Shown: piece after piece, positions 14,645 to 22,881 of the stretch
Layout of the letters: every line of letters starts with the position of its first letter
How positions within the stretch are numbered: the stretch's first letter is position 1
Program-made: the position numbers and the translations under genes
From: JBBDWR01 sp040902745
GTDB taxonomy: Bacteria > Actinomycetota > UBA4738 > HRBIN12
Length of the DNA stretch: 44,097 nucleotides
Reading direction: 5' to 3'
Assembly: GCA_040902745.1 (NCBI GenBank)
Contig: JBBDWR010000005.1
Coordinates: forward strand, 1 to 44,097
Notes under the pieces: generated by a model
The model's input: the letters and a program-made list of their open reading frames with translations, nothing else
Told to the model about the DNA's origin: nothing
The model's database searches: none

Positions 14645-15352
14645 GTGCATCATGGGAGCGTGGAACAGACCCGCGTCCTGATCGTTGACGACGAGCCCAT
14701 GGTGCGCGAGGTGCTCGCGCGGTATCTCCAGAAGGAAGGCTTCGTCGTGGAGAGCGTCGAGGACGGAGCCCGGGCGTTGGACGCCTTCGGTCGAGACGCC
14801 CCCGATCTCGTACTGCTGGACCTGATGCTCCCCAAGGTCGACGGGTTGGAGGTGTTCCGCCGGATGCGGGCCGAGCGGAGCAACCAGCCTGTCATCATGC
14901 TCACGGCCAAGGGCGAGGAAACCGATCGCGTGGTCGGGCTGGAGCTCGGTGCCGACGACTACGTGACCAAGCCCTTTTCTCCCCGTGAGGTCGTCGCCCG
15001 CGTACGCGCCGTCCTGCGTCGCGCCAACGGCGGCGCGCACGCCACGGGATCCGACGTTCTCGAGTTGGGAGATCTCGTGATCGACGGACCTCGCCGCGAG
15101 GCAACGCTCGGCGGCGAGATCGTCGCGCTCACCCGAAAGGAGTTCGACCTCCTGCACGTTCTCGCATCCTCACCGGGTGTCACGTTCTCCCGATCCCGAC
15201 TCCTCGAAGAGGTCTGGGACTTCGCATGGGACGGCGACACCGCGACCGTGACCGTCCACGTCCGGCGGTTGCGCGAGAAGATCGAAGTCGACCCTTCCGA
15301 TCCCCGACGCCTGCTCACCGTGTGGGGTGTGGGCTACCGGTTCGAATCATGA
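14645..15352 (+). CDS. OmpR/PhoB-type response regulator
   Basis: This encodes 235 aa. Receiver domain: VLIVDDEP, phosphoacceptor Asp59 in LVLLDLMLP, the LTAKG threonine and VTKPF lysine. The C-terminal winged helix has ALTRKEFDLLHVLASSPG and TVTVHVRRLREKIE. The GTG at 14645 was chosen because AAGGAG precedes it; a later GTG at 14660 is possible. The gene overlaps the kinase by ATGA and probably controls itself and the divergent operon through the 18-nt elements. Confidence 0.95.
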   Translation: MHHGSVEQTRVLIVDDEPMVREVLARYLQKEGFVVESVEDGARALDAFGRDAPDLVLLDLMLPKVDGLEVFRRMRAERSNQPVIMLTAKGEETDRVVGLELGADDYVTKPFSPREVVARVRAVLRRANGGAHATGSDVLELGDLVIDGPRREATLGGEIVALTRKEFDLLHVLASSPGVTFSRSRLLEEVWDFAWDGDTATVTVHVRRLREKIEVDPSDPRRLLTVWGVGYRFES

Positions 15353-16557
15353 GGAGTTGGCGAACGCTCGTTCTCGTGGCGACCGTCGCGATCGTCGGCG
15401 CGCTCGGCACGCTGGCGGTGGGGGCAGCCAGCGGGATGCCGTCGGCCGACCTCGTCCATCTCGCGATCTTCCTCGCGCCGGCGGTCGTTGTGACGGTGCT
15501 CGCGATGGCGATCGCCCGCCCGCTGCTGGCGACCGCATCGATGCGCCAGCGCTTCGTAGCGATCGCGGGGATCGCGACGATCACGAGCCTGGCGAACCTC
15601 GCCGTGCTGGCTCGCCTCATGTTCCTTTCCCCACACGATGCCTCGCTGCTCACCGTCCTGTTGCTGTACTCGATGGGATCCGGCATCGGGGCAGCATTGG
15701 TGGTCGCGCGCGGAACGGGACGCGATCTCGAGCGCCTCGCCGACACCGCCCGGCGACTCGGAGACGGCGATCTGAGCGCGCGCGTCGGGACCCTCGATGC
15801 GGGCCTCGAGCTGAACACCCTCGCCTCGACGCTCGACGAGATGGCGCTGCGGCTGGGGGTGGCGACAGAACGCGACCGCGAGATCGATGCCACACGCCGG
15901 GATCTGATGACGGCCGTCTCACACGACCTCCGTACACCCCTGGCCAGCCTGCGGGCGATGATCGAGGCGATCGATGAAGGCATCGTCGAGGACGCTCCCA
16001 GCATGCGTCGGTACGCGAGCGAGATGCGCCGCTCGATCACAGCGCTGTCGTCTATGGTCGATGACCTCTTCGAACTCGCGCAGCTGGATGCGGGGGCGAT
16101 CGAGCAAGAAACTCGGCGAGCTCGTCTGGACGACGTGGTGCGATCGGCTGTGGCAACTGTCTCGCCACAGGTCTCAGAGAAGGGACTGGTTCTCGAGATG
16201 CGACTCGTTGGCGCCGAGGACGCCGCGTGCTCACCTCGGCTCGAACGCGTGTTGCAGAACCTGTTGATGAACGCGGTCCGTCACACACCTGCCGACGGCT
16301 CGGTTCAGATCGCGGCACGACGTCATGAGGGGACTCTGGAAGTTGCGGTCTCCGATACCGGCGAAGGGATCGCTCCCGAGGACCTCGATCGGGTGTTCGA
16401 TCCGTTCTTCCGGTCCGACCCCGCACGATCCGGGGGTGGCGCCGGTCTCGGTCTCGCTCTCGCGAAGCGGATCGTGGAAACGCTGGGCGGCACGATCCGC
16501 GCTGATGCCTCCCCCGAGGTGGGAGCGCGATTCGCGGTCGAGGTCCCGCTCGACTGA
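15349..16557 (+). CDS. HAMP-domain sensor histidine kinase
   Basis: This encodes 402 aa. Four membrane helices (about residues 5-27, 35-57, 70-92, 98-120) with almost no extracytoplasmic loop suggest it senses something in the membrane. A HAMP-like linker (121-172) precedes the HisKA box SHDLRTPLASLRAMIE with His192. The ATPase domain has NLLMNAVRHT (N box), DTGEGI (G1), FDPFF (F box) and GGAGLGLAL (G2). ATGA overlap with the response regulator gives a standard two-component pair. Confidence 0.95.
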   Translation: MRSWRTLVLVATVAIVGALGTLAVGAASGMPSADLVHLAIFLAPAVVVTVLAMAIARPLLATASMRQRFVAIAGIATITSLANLAVLARLMFLSPHDASLLTVLLLYSMGSGIGAALVVARGTGRDLERLADTARRLGDGDLSARVGTLDAGLELNTLASTLDEMALRLGVATERDREIDATRRDLMTAVSHDLRTPLASLRAMIEAIDEGIVEDAPSMRRYASEMRRSITALSSMVDDLFELAQLDAGAIEQETRRARLDDVVRSAVATVSPQVSEKGLVLEMRLVGAEDAACSPRLERVLQNLLMNAVRHTPADGSVQIAARRHEGTLEVAVSDTGEGIAPEDLDRVFDPFFRSDPARSGGGAGLGLALAKRIVETLGGTIRADASPEVGARFAVEVPLD

Positions 16558-16571
16558 CTCAGCGCGATGCG

Positions 16572-17153
16572 CTACCGGGCGCGCACCGGTTCGAGCCCCG
16601 CAGCGCCGAACCCGACGCTGAACCTCTTGCACCACACGACGGCGCTGCGGTACCTCGCGACGTCGACGTCGGACGCGATCGGATAGTTCTGGTCCCCTTG
16701 GTTGCCTTTGAGACCGCCCAGGTCGACGAAGTCCTCGCCGAACGCCGCTTCGGTGGCATCACCCGGCGCTGTCGAGAGGTAGACGCGCAGGTCGGGACCG
16801 TTCGATACGTCGAGATCCTCCAGGCGCAGCAACCGGCTGCCGTCCGGCAGCTCCACGACGAGCGCCCGCCCGGAGCTCTCGTGGGCGAGAGAGCGGAAGT
16901 TCCCCTGTGCGAGCACGACCGGACCGGCGGGTTCGTCGTCATCGTCGTCGGGCTTGTCGTCGTTGACCTGCCCGAGTGCCGATCGGCTCGCCGGTGCCTC
17001 GAGTCCCGGGAGCGTTTCGTCGACCCGCTCGTCGATGAACAGCTTCTGCGGTCCGAACCAGTAGATCGCCGCGCCGAGCACGGCGATCGCGGCGATGCCA
17101 GCCGCTACGGTGCGGCCCTTGTGTCGAGCGATGGCGCTTCCGAGCCTGGACAT
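16572..17153 (-). CDS. membrane-anchored DM13-domain protein
   Basis: This encodes 193 aa with an N-terminal signal anchor (residues 15-33), an acidic linker (DDKPDDDDDE) and a DM13 domain: RLEDLDVSNGPDLRVYLS, FVDLGGLKGNQGDQNYPI and RYRSAVVWCKRFSVGFG. The domain's nearly invariant Cys is Cys175. DM13 domains are proposed redox or electron-transfer modules found with DOMON and cytochrome b561 domains. The gene is convergent with the kinase gene and near the cytochrome b/Moco fusion, so it could pass electrons in the same system. The ATG is preceded by GAGGAGG. Confidence 0.9.
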   Translation of the reverse strand: MSRLGSAIARHKGRTVAAGIAAIAVLGAAIYWFGPQKLFIDERVDETLPGLEAPASRSALGQVNDDKPDDDDDEPAGPVVLAQGNFRSLAHESSGRALVVELPDGSRLLRLEDLDVSNGPDLRVYLSTAPGDATEAAFGEDFVDLGGLKGNQGDQNYPIASDVDVARYRSAVVWCKRFSVGFGAAGLEPVRAR

Positions 17154-17199
17154 GAGCGTGCCTCCTCGATCGCGTCGACGCATCGTCCCGTGATCGTGA

Positions 17200-17210
17200 C
17201 GAACCGTTAC
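17200..17210 (-). promoter_or_regulatory. possible third copy of the response-regulator element
   Basis: On the minus strand, upstream of the DM13 gene, GTAACGGTTCG matches the core GTAACGATCCG of the 14621-14638 element at 9 of 11 positions. It is short and may be chance. Confidence 0.3.
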
Positions 17211-17224
17211 AGAACCCGAACGGG

Positions 17225-17230
17225 TACCCT
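17225..17230 (+). promoter_or_regulatory. -10 element of the DUF2007-like gene (leaderless)
   Basis: TACCCT lies 7 nt before the ATG at 17238. Confidence 0.5.
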
Positions 17231-17237
17231 CGCTCGC

Positions 17238-17630
17238 ATGGAGCTCGTCGTGGTGTACGAGGGCCCTCCTCACAGCGCGGACGCGATCGTCGGACTGCTG
17301 CGACAGGAGGGGATCGCGACCGACTACGTGCCGCCCGCCCCCTACCTGGCCGGCCCGATGCTCGGTGCGCGCGTCCGCGTCGCGGCCGAAGACCATGATC
17401 GGGCGATGGACATCCTGCTCCACTCCGAGCTGGACGCCGCCGAGCGCTCCGCACACGAACGCGTCGGGGGTGGTTCGGACCTCGCCGATGACCCGCCGGA
17501 CTGGGAGGACGACGACGAACACATGCCGCCGCGGGTCCCACGCTGGATCCGTTGGGGGGCTGTCTGCTTGGTTGGCGGCTACCTGCTCGTGCGCCTCGTG
17601 GCGTGGGCGGCATCCGCCCGAGTGCGCTGA
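17238..17630 (+). CDS. DUF2007-like protein with C-terminal membrane anchor
   Basis: This encodes 130 aa. The first 65 residues (MELVVVYEGPPHSADAIVGLLRQ, GARVRVAAEDHDRAMDIL) look like the DUF2007/putative signal-transducing domain, a small ferredoxin-like fold related to PII-type proteins. An acidic linker (DDPPDWEDDDE) leads to one membrane helix (WGAVCLVGGYLLVRLVAWA). Its role is unknown. The start was set by the leaderless TACCCT spacing; no earlier in-frame start fits. Confidence 0.7.
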   Translation: MELVVVYEGPPHSADAIVGLLRQEGIATDYVPPAPYLAGPMLGARVRVAAEDHDRAMDILLHSELDAAERSAHERVGGGSDLADDPPDWEDDDEHMPPRVPRWIRWGAVCLVGGYLLVRLVAWAASARVR

Positions 17631-17640
17631 GGTCCGTCGC

Positions 17641-18990
17641 TCAGACGCCACCCACGGTCATCTCGCCGATCAGGATCGACGGGGTGCCGACGGACGAGAA
17701 GAACCGGAGGTCGTTGCCGACCGCGGTGACACCGGCCAGCATCTCGGGGATCGTGCTGGCGATCGTCATCTCGCGAAGACCCTCCTCCAGACCTCCCTCG
17801 CGGATCCGCAGACCGGTCGCACCGACGGAGAACGTTCCACTGATCGGGTTGGCGCCCGAGTGCACGCCCGTGACCTCCTGCACGAGCACGCCGCCTTCGG
17901 CGCGAAGCAGCAACTCTTCCGGGTCGGCCGGGCCCGCTTCGAGGTAGAAGTTCGACGTCCCGACGCCGGGTGAGCTCCGGTATCCGGCTCGGCTCGCATT
18001 GCCGGTCGAGGTCGTATCGCCCCGCCGTGCGGTGTAGGTGTTGTGCAAGAACGCCGCCAGCCGTCCGTTCTCTATCAGCGCGGTGCGTCCGCTGGCCACC
18101 CCTTCGTCGTCGAACGGCGCAGCGGCCGGACCCTCCAGCAACGTGCCGTCGTCGACGATCGTGACGATCTCGGAACCGATCTGGTCCCCGAGCCGGTCCG
18201 CGAACAACGAGCGACCCTTCTGCACCGACTCCGCGGACAGCGCGCTCGAGAGCACCCCGAGAAAGGCCGAGGCAGCGAACGGGTCCATCACCACGGGCAC
18301 CCTCGCGCTCGGCGGTTTCTGCGCCCCGAGCATCCGGGCGGCACGCGTGACCGCCTCGAACGCGACCTCGTGCCATCCGAGCTCGTCGAGTTCGCGGCCG
18401 ATCCGGTAGGAGTAGCCGGTCTGCACGTCGTCACCTTCCTCGGCGAGGGTGACCGCGACGCACCACGTATCGGTTCGCTCGTAGGCCGCGTCGACGCCGG
18501 CGGTCGACGCGAGCGCGACGCGCGAGACCGAGTCCCCGGCCTGGCACACCTCCACCTTGCTGACCCGCGGGTCGATCGACGTCGTCCGCTGCTCGAGGTC
18601 GAGCGCGAGGGCCACCAGCCGGTCGATCGGCATCTCGGCCTGCGAGGACCGATACAGGTCGGGCATATCGGGCACCGGTGCGGGATCGGGGAGCACGTTG
18701 AACGCATCCGATGACGCGAGGGCCGCGTTGTCGCGCGCCTGCGCCACGGCTCGGCGGACCTCGTCGGCGGTCGGGTCGGCGGCGTACGCGTACCCGAGAC
18801 GGCCGCCGTCGGAGATCAGCCGGATCCCGACCCCGCGCGACTGTGCGGACGACAATCCCTCGATCTCGCCCTTGCGGGCTTCGGCCTCGCGAGAGCGCGA
18901 TTCCTGCGCGAACGCCTCCACGGCCTCACCGCCTTCTGCGGCCTCGATCGCCGCAACGCACAGATCTCCCAAGGAGACGACGTCAGGCAT
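17641..18990 (-). CDS. tldE: TldE/PmbA-type metalloprotease subunit
   Basis: The 449-aa product is the PmbA/TldE partner of TldD. In E. coli the TldD/TldE heterodimer is a zinc protease that trims unfolded peptides such as microcin B17 precursor and the CcdA antitoxin. Recognisable parts are RGVGIRLISDGGRLGYAYA, VVMDPFAASAFLGVL, DDGTLLEGPAAAPFDDEG and FLHNTYTAR. It lacks the HExxxH of TldD, as expected. Its ATG overlaps the tldD stop by 8 nt. No RiPP precursor-like gene was seen nearby. Confidence 0.93.
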   Translation of the reverse strand: MPDVVSLGDLCVAAIEAAEGGEAVEAFAQESRSREAEARKGEIEGLSSAQSRGVGIRLISDGGRLGYAYAADPTADEVRRAVAQARDNAALASSDAFNVLPDPAPVPDMPDLYRSSQAEMPIDRLVALALDLEQRTTSIDPRVSKVEVCQAGDSVSRVALASTAGVDAAYERTDTWCVAVTLAEEGDDVQTGYSYRIGRELDELGWHEVAFEAVTRAARMLGAQKPPSARVPVVMDPFAASAFLGVLSSALSAESVQKGRSLFADRLGDQIGSEIVTIVDDGTLLEGPAAAPFDDEGVASGRTALIENGRLAAFLHNTYTARRGDTTSTGNASRAGYRSSPGVGTSNFYLEAGPADPEELLLRAEGGVLVQEVTGVHSGANPISGTFSVGATGLRIREGGLEEGLREMTIASTIPEMLAGVTAVGNDLRFFSSVGTPSILIGEMTVGGV

Positions 18991-20374
18991 CCGTTCCTCC
19001 GACCGTCATACGGGAGATCCGCAGCGTGGGCGATCCGGAGCCGACCGGAACCCCTTGGCCGTCCTTGCCGCAGACGCCCTCCCATGTGGAGAAGTCGTCG
19101 CACACGGCATCGACAGCGCTCATGACCTCGATCGCGCGGCCGATCAGGTTCGCGCCACGCACCGGTGTCGTCAGCTCACCGCCCTGGATCAGGTAGCCCT
19201 CGGCGACACCGAACACGAAGTCGCCGGTCGCGGGATTCACCTGTCCGCCGCCCATCGCCTTCACGTAGACCCCCTGCGGCGTGGAGCCCAGCACGTCGGC
19301 CGCCGTCGAGGAGCCGTTCACGATGTAGGTGTTCGTCATGCGCGGGATCGGCGGCGACGAGTAGGACTGGCGGCGACCGTTGCCCGAACTCGGCACGCCT
19401 TCTTTGTCCGCGCGAAGGCGATCGTAGAGCCAGCCGCTGAGCACGCCCTGCTCGAACATCGGGGTGCGCTGCGCTGGCGCGCCTTCGTCGTCGAGCCCGA
19501 ACGAACCCCAGCCATTGAGGACCGTCGCGTCGTCCACGCCGGTGACCAACTCCGAGGCCACGCGTTCACCGATCTTGCCGCGATACACGCTCGCTTCGTG
19601 GTCGACGATGTCGGCCTCGAGCGGATGACCGCACGCTTCGTGGAACAGCACGCCACCCGTGCCGGGAGCGAGCACCACCGTCATCTCGCCCGCGGGAGCC
19701 GGGATCGAATCGAGCATCGTGACCGCCCGCTGCGCGGCGATCCGCGCGGTCTCGGCTACCGGATGCTCATCGAAGAACTCGACCCCGGCCGAACCGGCGG
19801 GTCCGTGCAGGCCGGTCTGGATGTTGTCGTCCCGCGCCGCGACGACGTGGGGAACGAGCCGGATCCGCGGGCGCGACTCCTCCACCCATCGCCCGTCGGA
19901 GGTTGCGATCAGGATCCGCTGCAGCGAGTCGACGTAACTCACGACGACCTGGCGCACCTCGGGACTCACGCCGCGCGCCACCTCGTCGGCCTCGCGAACC
20001 CACGAAACCTTCTCCGCGGCGGCAACGGCGTCCGCCGGTCGCTGAGCCCGATGCCGCACGGGTGGTTCGAGCGCGCGGAGGTCGGCGACATCGCCGGGCG
20101 TGCCCGCACGCAAGGAAGCCGCAGCCGCCTCGGCGGCCTCGAGCAGCGCATCCCGATCGAGTCGGTTGGTGTGGGCGAAGCCGAAAGAAGTCGTCTCGGG
20201 TGTCCCGACCCGGATGCCGGCACCGCGGTCGAGGCCCGTGGTCAGCTCCTCGACCTTGCCGTCGTCCAGCCGGATACTCGTCGAGGTCCGCTCCTCCACG
20301 AAGATCTCCGCGAACCCGCCGCCGTGGGTGCGGGCCGCCCGCAACACCTCTTCGGCGAGATCGCGATCGAGCAT
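18983..20374 (-). CDS. tldD: TldD metalloprotease subunit
   Basis: This encodes 463 aa with the zinc motif HEACGH (His245, Glu246, His250) in GGVLFHEACGHPLEADI, plus GEMTVVLAPG and STWEGVCGKDGQGVPVG, all typical of TldD. It forms the active heterodimer with TldE. The reading frame stays open far upstream, but the ATG at 20374 sits 7 nt after a minus-strand TAGCAT box and gives the normal family length, so that start was chosen. Confidence 0.95.
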   Translation of the reverse strand: MLDRDLAEEVLRAARTHGGGFAEIFVEERTSTSIRLDDGKVEELTTGLDRGAGIRVGTPETTSFGFAHTNRLDRDALLEAAEAAAASLRAGTPGDVADLRALEPPVRHRAQRPADAVAAAEKVSWVREADEVARGVSPEVRQVVVSYVDSLQRILIATSDGRWVEESRPRIRLVPHVVAARDDNIQTGLHGPAGSAGVEFFDEHPVAETARIAAQRAVTMLDSIPAPAGEMTVVLAPGTGGVLFHEACGHPLEADIVDHEASVYRGKIGERVASELVTGVDDATVLNGWGSFGLDDEGAPAQRTPMFEQGVLSGWLYDRLRADKEGVPSSGNGRRQSYSSPPIPRMTNTYIVNGSSTAADVLGSTPQGVYVKAMGGGQVNPATGDFVFGVAEGYLIQGGELTTPVRGANLIGRAIEVMSAVDAVCDDFSTWEGVCGKDGQGVPVGSGSPTLRISRMTVGGTDA

Positions 20375-20381
20375 GGCGCCC

Positions 20382-20387
20382 ATGCTA
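20382..20387 (-). promoter_or_regulatory. -10 element of tldD (leaderless)
   Basis: Minus-strand TAGCAT is 7 nt before the tldD ATG. It faces away from the next box, 14 nt off on the other strand. Confidence 0.6.
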
Positions 20388-20401
20388 CCCGTGGCGAGCG
20401 G

Positions 20402-20407
20402 TAGCAT
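20402..20407 (+). promoter_or_regulatory. -10 element of the 202-aa lipoprotein gene (leaderless)
   Basis: TAGCAT is 6 nt before the ATG at 20414. Confidence 0.6.
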
Positions 20408-20413
20408 CCGCGG

Positions 20414-21022
20414 ATGATCGGCCACCGGATGATCGCGTCGCTCGCCGTTGGGATCGCGGCGGTCTTGACGCTGGCGCCGGCGCTCGGAGCATGCGGCGGG
20501 GACGACGCGCCGCCCCCCGCGCTCCCCACGAGCGCCTTCGGCGTCGGGGAAGCCGAGGTAACCGACGGGACCACACCGGACGCCGTCGATGCCGGCGATA
20601 CCGACGGCGACGCGCCCGGATCCGATCAAGAAGCGTCGTCTGAAGGATCGAGCGCGCGGCTCGAACTCCGCGGGGACATCGACGAGGACCTGCGCCTCAC
20701 GGCGGAACAGCCCGCGATGGTGGGACCACCCCCGGGCGGCATCGGCGTCACCTGGAGCGAGCCTTTGCTCAACGACCGCTTGACGATCGCGGGTGTGTCG
20801 TTCACGGGGATCCGAGACACCGACCCGACGACGATCGTGACGTTGTTCGTCACGTCCGGCGGGGCTCCGACGCTGTTCCTTTCCAACAGCGGTGAATGTG
20901 CGGTCACGATCGACGCCGTCTCGACCGGCGGCATGCGCGGCTCTTTGCGATGTCGCAACCTGCAGGCCGAGACCGGAGGCGAAACGATCGACCTCGCGGG
21001 CACGTTCGCCGTCGAGGTCTGA
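20414..21022 (+). CDS. lipoprotein, unknown
   Basis: This encodes 202 aa. The signal peptide ends in the lipobox LGAC (Cys27), followed by a low-complexity Asp/Gly/Ser linker (about residues 28-75) and a beta-rich domain with two Cys (ECAVTI and SLRCRNL) that may form a disulfide. I do not recognise the domain. The next membrane-protein gene begins 5 nt after its stop, so they are co-transcribed. Confidence 0.75.
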   Translation: MIGHRMIASLAVGIAAVLTLAPALGACGGDDAPPPALPTSAFGVGEAEVTDGTTPDAVDAGDTDGDAPGSDQEASSEGSSARLELRGDIDEDLRLTAEQPAMVGPPPGGIGVTWSEPLLNDRLTIAGVSFTGIRDTDPTTIVTLFVTSGGAPTLFLSNSGECAVTIDAVSTGGMRGSLRCRNLQAETGGETIDLAGTFAVEV

Positions 21023-21027
21023 GCGAG

Positions 21028-22881
21028 GTGTCGGACACGAGCGTCGCGCGCTCTGCATCGCCGGCAGTGCGCGATCTGATCCCGTTGGCCGTGCTCGCGA
21101 TCGCGCTGCTCGCGTTCCTGCTGACGCCGTTCGTGGTGGATGGGTACTCCTTTCCGCTGGGTCCCGACGCGCCCGTGTATCTGTGGTGGACACGCATCGC
21201 GGGAGCCGAAGGGATCTCGGCCGCGGGCGATCGCCCCGGAGCTCCGGCGCTGCTGTTGGAACTGACCGGAACGACCGGGCTGCCGCTGACAGCGGTGGTT
21301 GCCGGTGTGGAGGTCGCACTCGGCGCGATGATCGGGGTGCTCTCGGCGATCCTCGCTCGCACACGGGGAGCGAGCCGCCCGGCATGGTTGCTCGCCGGCG
21401 CCTTGGCCGGCGTCTTCTCCGTTCATCTGGTCGCGGGCTACCTCGCCAATCTGATCTTCGTCGTCGGTTTCCTCGGGGCGGCCGTCTGTCTCGCGTCGCG
21501 CACACGGCGAGGATCGTGGGCGGCCGCGGCGCTGCTCGGCGGTACCGGGCTGGCGCATCCCTACTTCTTCCTCGTCGGCGCCGGCGTGCTCCTGGTGACG
21601 GCCGGACTCGCCAGGCGTGACACTTCGCGCGACGCGGACGACGCTGAACCCGGCGAGGAGCGCCGCATCGTGACCGCGGTGTTAGGAGCGGGAGCGATCG
21701 TGGGAGCCGGCCTGCTGTCGATCCTCTGGGGTGCCCGGCCGCCCGACGTGGAGACCTCACGTGACGGATTCCTGCGACGCGCCGGGCTGGGAGCCGAACT
21801 CGCAAGCGCCTATCGCGACCGCTTCGTCGACCGCTGGACCCGCTACGTCCAGTGGGCGAGCCTCCCGCTCGCCGCGATCGGGATCGGACTGGCGCGCGGA
21901 TTCGTCGCGCGTCTGCTGCTCGCGTGGTCGGCGGTTACCGTCGTCGGCGTCCTCGTCGGGCTCGCGTTCGCCTGGTATCCGCCCGACCGGTTCGTGACCT
22001 TCGGGTTCGCGATCCCGATCCTGGCGGGGCTCGGCATCGCCCGCGCGATCACAGGGGCACGTGGACGATGGCGCCCTGTGGTGTACGCCGCTGCCGCCGT
22101 CCTTTCGGTGGCGATGGTGCTCGGCGCATCGTTCGCGTGGTTCCGCAACGAGCCCTACATCACCGAGGAGGAGGTCCACGCCGCCGAGACCGCGGGACGG
22201 TTCCTCGACGGGCTCCCGATGCCCGCGTTGTTCTCGTTCCCGGTGGAGGAGCCGGACGCGCCCGCGCCGACGTTCGAACTCGCCCGGGCGTGGAACGTCG
22301 TGCTCGCGTCGGTGCCCGCGGATCGGATCCGCGAGCCAGTGCCCTCGTTGCTTCCCGCATCGATCCACGCGTCCGAGGAAGCGCGCCGCGTGGGCCGGGT
22401 ACTGGAGGAGATCGCCGACGAGCGCCCGCTCGGCGAACAACACACCCTGGATGCGGCGATGCGCCCATTCATCGCTCGGTGGCCGAGCTCGACCGGCAGG
22501 CAGTGGGAAGACGAGGTCCTCGTCGTCGACGGACCCGAGACGCCGGCATCCGCTACCCCTCGCGATCCGTTGGGACGGACCTCGCCCGGGCAGATCGCGC
22601 TCGCGTCGATCGTGCTGCTCCTCGTGCTGGGAGTCGCCGGTTTCGGCTGGGCCGCGGCATCGGTGACCTCGACCGTGACGCGAGTGAGTATCGCGCCGGC
22701 GTTCGGGGCGGCGGCGTTGATCTTGACAGGGCTCGTGGTCGATCGGGTCGGGATCCGGCTCGATGGGCCCGTTCCCGCGATCGCGGCCGTGCTAGCCGCT
22801 GGGAGCGGCTACGCGTTCTTCCTCCTCCAGCGGCGCACCGGAACGCACTCTGCGGAACAGGTCGAGGAGCATCCACACTAG
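21028..22881 (+). CDS. large polytopic membrane protein, possible GT-C-like
   Basis: This encodes 617 aa from GTG. At least ten membrane helices occupy residues 10-370, followed by a soluble region (about 375-500, starting NEPYITEEEVHAAETAGRFL) and three C-terminal helices. The early loop GYSFPLGPDAPVYLWW has an acidic residue where GT-C transferases keep a catalytic Asp, but I cannot name the family. The last 90 nt overlap the end of the opposite-strand mannosyltransferase-like gene. The lipoprotein upstream is a likely partner. Confidence 0.7.
   Translation: MSDTSVARSASPAVRDLIPLAVLAIALLAFLLTPFVVDGYSFPLGPDAPVYLWWTRIAGAEGISAAGDRPGAPALLLELTGTTGLPLTAVVAGVEVALGAMIGVLSAILARTRGASRPAWLLAGALAGVFSVHLVAGYLANLIFVVGFLGAAVCLASRTRRGSWAAAALLGGTGLAHPYFFLVGAGVLLVTAGLARRDTSRDADDAEPGEERRIVTAVLGAGAIVGAGLLSILWGARPPDVETSRDGFLRRAGLGAELASAYRDRFVDRWTRYVQWASLPLAAIGIGLARGFVARLLLAWSAVTVVGVLVGLAFAWYPPDRFVTFGFAIPILAGLGIARAITGARGRWRPVVYAAAAVLSVAMVLGASFAWFRNEPYITEEEVHAAETAGRFLDGLPMPALFSFPVEEPDAPAPTFELARAWNVVLASVPADRIREPVPSLLPASIHASEEARRVGRVLEEIADERPLGEQHTLDAAMRPFIARWPSSTGRQWEDEVLVVDGPETPASATPRDPLGRTSPGQIALASIVLLLVLGVAGFGWAAASVTSTVTRVSIAPAFGAAALILTGLVVDRVGIRLDGPVPAIAAVLAAGSGYAFFLLQRRTGTHSAEQVEEHPH

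Noticed and set aside
20375..21805. Long N-terminal extension of tldD
   Set aside because: The extension is an Arg-rich shadow of the opposite-strand lipoprotein and membrane genes; the start at 20374 has a promoter box and the family length.
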